Source: an uncultured archaeon (GTDB taxonomy: Archaea > Thermoproteota > Bathyarchaeia > TCS64). From it: DNA of 55,864 nt. Shown one piece after another: positions 53,957-55,864 of the stretch. Every line of letters starts with the position of its first letter. Positions within the stretch are counted from its first letter, which is position 1. The DNA is taken from NCBI GenBank assembly GCA_938048735.1, contig CALIUM010000004.1:1-55864 (forward strand). The letters are read 5' to 3'. The position numbers were made by a program, and so were the translations under genes. The notes beneath the pieces are model-generated. The model was not told where the DNA came from. It searched no databases and worked only from the letters and a program-made list of their open reading frames with translations.

Positions 53957-54330
53957 TTATAGGCTGTCTTGCGGAAATACCCTGCATACATACCCCCTTG
54001 TCACCTCAAGTTGGATGAGCTGGGTGTAGACAAGCGTGTTCTTTATGTTCCAGTGTCCAAGTATCTGCATCATATGCAGGATATCCTTAGTCCTAGGGTA
54101 CTCAATTGAAGCCTTCCAGTGCCTGAATGTATAGAAGCTTTTCTTCAACAACTTGGGTTCCCAAGCTTGTAGGCCAGCCTCTCCCTATACCTAACATAGA
54201 TCCTGCATAGGTTATCAAATCTATAGTAGTTACTGAAGATCCTCTCACCACTCCTGGGTAGGTTCTCAAGCATTCTCATGAGCTTGCTGGAGATCTTGAA
54301 GGCCCTCGGGTCACTCCGCTCTCAGGGGTT
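53957..54330 (-). pseudogene. Archaeal tyrosine integrase (XerC/SSV type), C-terminal remnant
   Basis: Two minus-strand frames rebuild the catalytic half of an archaeal integrase: PRAFKISSKLMRMLENLPR through NYYRFDNLCRIYVRYRERLAY, preceded by an in-frame TGA, and after a shift near 54150 KSFYTFRHWKASIEYPRTKD, ILHMMQILGHWNIKNTLVYT. The R-H-x-x-W box, the LGH box and the catalytic Tyr (TLVYTQL) are visible. The first catalytic Arg region and the C-terminal tail are missing. It is a footprint of an integrated element, lying between the tRNA-Gly gene and the retropepsin genes. Confidence 0.85.
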
Positions 54331-54379
54331 ATAGTTAAAATGGAGGCTTGAAAACTGAATATAAGGAGAGTGGTTTGAG

Positions 54380-54784
54380 ATGCAGATCTTGAAAGATGTT
54401 GAGGTGATTATTGAGGGAAAGGCTTCTAGGTTAAGGTCTCTTTTCAATTCTGGTTCAAGCTTCACGGTGATGGGATATGATAGGCTGAGGGAGCTTTTCG
54501 GTGAGGTTGAGGTTAGAAAGCTACCTGAAGCAATTGAGGCAGTCCTCTTAAATGGTCAAAAGATGATCATCGATGGCTACCTCGATGCTGAGATCCGCAT
54601 AGAAAACTACAGAATTTACGATAGGATATATCTATCCAAGGATGTAGTGAAAGAAGTTATCTTGAAGGGTGAAAGGAAATTGCTTCCTGAACTTATTATT
54701 GGAGCACCGACCTTAGAAACTTGGGGGCTCGAGCTGGACTTAAAAAGCGGCCAGATAATTCGAAGGGGGAGCTTCATTATCTGA
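54380..54784 (+). CDS. Retropepsin-like (clan AA) protein with Asp-to-Asn active-site change
   Basis: The 134-residue protein has the single-lobe retropepsin fold pattern: a strand, the active-site loop SLFNSGSSFTVM (normally DSG/DTG), the flap-side strands, and the psi-loop motif LIIGAPTLETWGLELD. The catalytic Asp is replaced by Asn at position 23, so proteolysis is not expected. The frame is otherwise full length and well kept, which suggests a binding or regulatory role, or a very recent mutation. GGAG (54363-54366) may serve as ribosome site. An apparently active relative lies 440 bases downstream. Confidence 0.75.
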   Translation: MQILKDVEVIIEGKASRLRSLFNSGSSFTVMGYDRLRELFGEVEVRKLPEAIEAVLLNGQKMIIDGYLDAEIRIENYRIYDRIYLSKDVVKEVILKGERKLLPELIIGAPTLETWGLELDLKSGQIIRRGSFII

Positions 54785-54872
54785 GGAGGATAAGCCCTTT
54801 TTATTTGGTAGAGCGAGCAGAGGGTGAACGAGGAAAAGCGAGCTTTATCGAGCGATATTTTCATTTGAATTT

Positions 54873-55146
54873 TTAAGGTTCTATTTTGCCTCTTTTCTTT
54901 CCATATTCGTTTTCATTTGCTTTAAACTCCAAAATGGCTTGGCTAATCTCATCTTTCCTTTTTCTTGGGTTGGCTAAGCTGAAAACTGTTTTTCCATAGG
55001 TTCCAGCAGATTTTATCTCTAAAGCTCAAACCCAGGCCCAATTTTGGGATTTCCTCGAGGAGATGGTCATCAATAGTTACTCGTGTTCTGGACATCATTG
55101 GCCACCTCTTAAGAATTTCATTCATCATTAGCTGTAGTACTTTCAA
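54873..55146 (-). pseudogene. Small frameshifted gene, unknown family
   Basis: From an ATG at 55146 (better ATG near 55094) the frame gives SRTRVTIDDHLLEEIPKLGL, a regulator-like N terminus. After a shift near 55020, a second frame continues EIKSAGTYGKTVFSLANPRK, RKDEISQAILEFKANENEYG and KKRGKIEP to TAA 54873. Both halves look coding but I do not recognise the family. It lies between the two retropepsin genes on the opposite strand. Confidence 0.4.
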
Positions 55147-55225
55147 TGCGCTAGTCGATACTAGTCTAATTTTTGGAAACTAAAAGCGCGTGCTCAGAGA
55201 TGTTGCCAATCACCCTAAGCCTTAA

Positions 55226-55654
55226 ATGGCGAAACAGTTAAACACATACAGGAAATACATGGGCCATATTTATGTGAAGGCTGATTTCTACAACGCCGTT
55301 GACTACGTTGAGTATCTGCTTAAAGAGCGTAAACTAGAGGATGTTAGAAAAGTGAGTACTGAAGCACTTGTGGACACAGGAGCAACCTTCCCCGCCCTAC
55401 CAGAGGATAAGGCAGAAGAGCTGGGTTTACCTATCTTAGGCGAACACCCAGCTGAAACGGCCGAGGGCGCCAAGGGTGTTAAGCTGGCCGCCCACGCCAT
55501 CATAAAGATAGAAGAGAGAACCGCAGAAACATACATCATTGTTAGACCAAAAGGCACAACACCGCTCATCGGCGTCGTAGCACTAGAACAAATGGGCTAC
55601 AAAGTGGATCCAACAACAGGAAAACTCATCAAAGGGCTACCGCTAATGCTCTAA
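55226..55654 (+). CDS. Retropepsin-like aspartyl protease (clan AA), apparently active
   Basis: The 142-residue protein has the catalytic loop TEALVDTGATFPALP (Asp50), the middle AAHAIIKIEER strands and the psi-loop TPLIGVVALEQMGYKVDP. Single-lobe proteases of this type work as homodimers, each subunit giving one Asp. The N terminus (GHIYVKADFYNAVDYVEYLL) is a typical archaeal strand plus helix. Its substrates are unknown. The ATG at 55226 is the only start near the fold. Confidence 0.82.
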   Translation: MAKQLNTYRKYMGHIYVKADFYNAVDYVEYLLKERKLEDVRKVSTEALVDTGATFPALPEDKAEELGLPILGEHPAETAEGAKGVKLAAHAIIKIEERTAETYIIVRPKGTTPLIGVVALEQMGYKVDPTTGKLIKGLPLML

Positions 55655-55784
55655 ACACCAAGAACATAAACTTCAGCCCAACCTACACCTCCACGAATCA
55701 CATCTTCATCAAGCCAGCCAAAGAGCAATATGCCACACAGGCCTCCAAGAGGACCTAAACCCAGCTGTGTCAGAGTAGTAGTTG

Positions 55785-55864
55785 CTAATCTTGCTTACAT
55801 ATTTTTTCTATGTCTTGTAGGTCTAGCACTATGAATTCTTCTCCTCTAATCTTTTCTTTATCCT
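55785..55864 (-). CDS. Partial gene cut by the right window edge
   Basis: The last 25 codons of a minus-strand frame, RGEEFIVLDLQDIEKICKQD before TAG 55787-55785, have natural composition and continue past the window edge. The family cannot be told from this piece. Confidence 0.35.
   Translation of the reverse strand, partial: DKEKIRGEEFIVLDLQDIEKICKQD

Overview
The window looks like the chromosome of an archaeon, most likely a lineage close to Bathyarchaeia or another Thermoproteota-like group (inference; no rRNA is present). Evidence: many TTG/GTG starts with a TATA box about 25-30 bases upstream (leaderless transcripts), a type I-A CRISPR-Cas cassette, endonuclease Q, XPD helicase, archaeal 4-demethylwyosine synthase, a presenilin-type protease and abundant VapBC pairs.

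Layout. 1-730: CRISPR array (10 identical 37-base repeats), read left to right. 797-7009: complete type I-A interference operon (csa5, cas7, cas5, cas8a, cas3', cas3'') plus a 52-residue ORF coupled to its end. No cas1, cas2 or cas4 is present; the cas6 needed to process the array lies 18 kb away at 25212-26054. 7000-10640: a cluster of toxin-antitoxin genes, two intact VapBC pairs among several decayed ones. 11079-18730: endonuclease Q, a frameshifted putative alpha/alpha-barrel gene, a TlpA-CcdA thiol-redox pair, two truncated convergent amino-sugar genes (GH20 hexosaminidase and a BadF-type kinase) and XPD helicase. 19083-24858: a calcium-type P-ATPase and a large surface protein with a CFI-box C terminus.

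26153-46113 is mostly peptide and amino-acid metabolism: threonine synthase; a five-gene peptide ABC importer whose last gene overlaps a presenilin-like intramembrane protease gene; a broken M14 carboxypeptidase; TldD/TldE; an M32 carboxypeptidase. A secreted beta-propeller protein, seryl-tRNA synthetase, a decayed VapBC locus and Taw1 are interspersed. I infer that imported or membrane-derived peptides are broken down by these enzymes.

46519-55864 is accessory DNA: an AT-rich surface protein, a frameshifted propeller/Ig surface protein, tRNA-Gly(UCC), a decayed tyrosine integrase, and two retropepsin-like proteins, one of which has lost its catalytic aspartate.

A recurrent feature is single-base frameshifts, several in G or A runs. 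Some genes called broken here may be intact if these are assembly errors; others (vapC remnants, integrase, GH20/kinase junction) have several lesions or missing halves and are convincing decay. All functions are assigned by reading motifs, without database searches.
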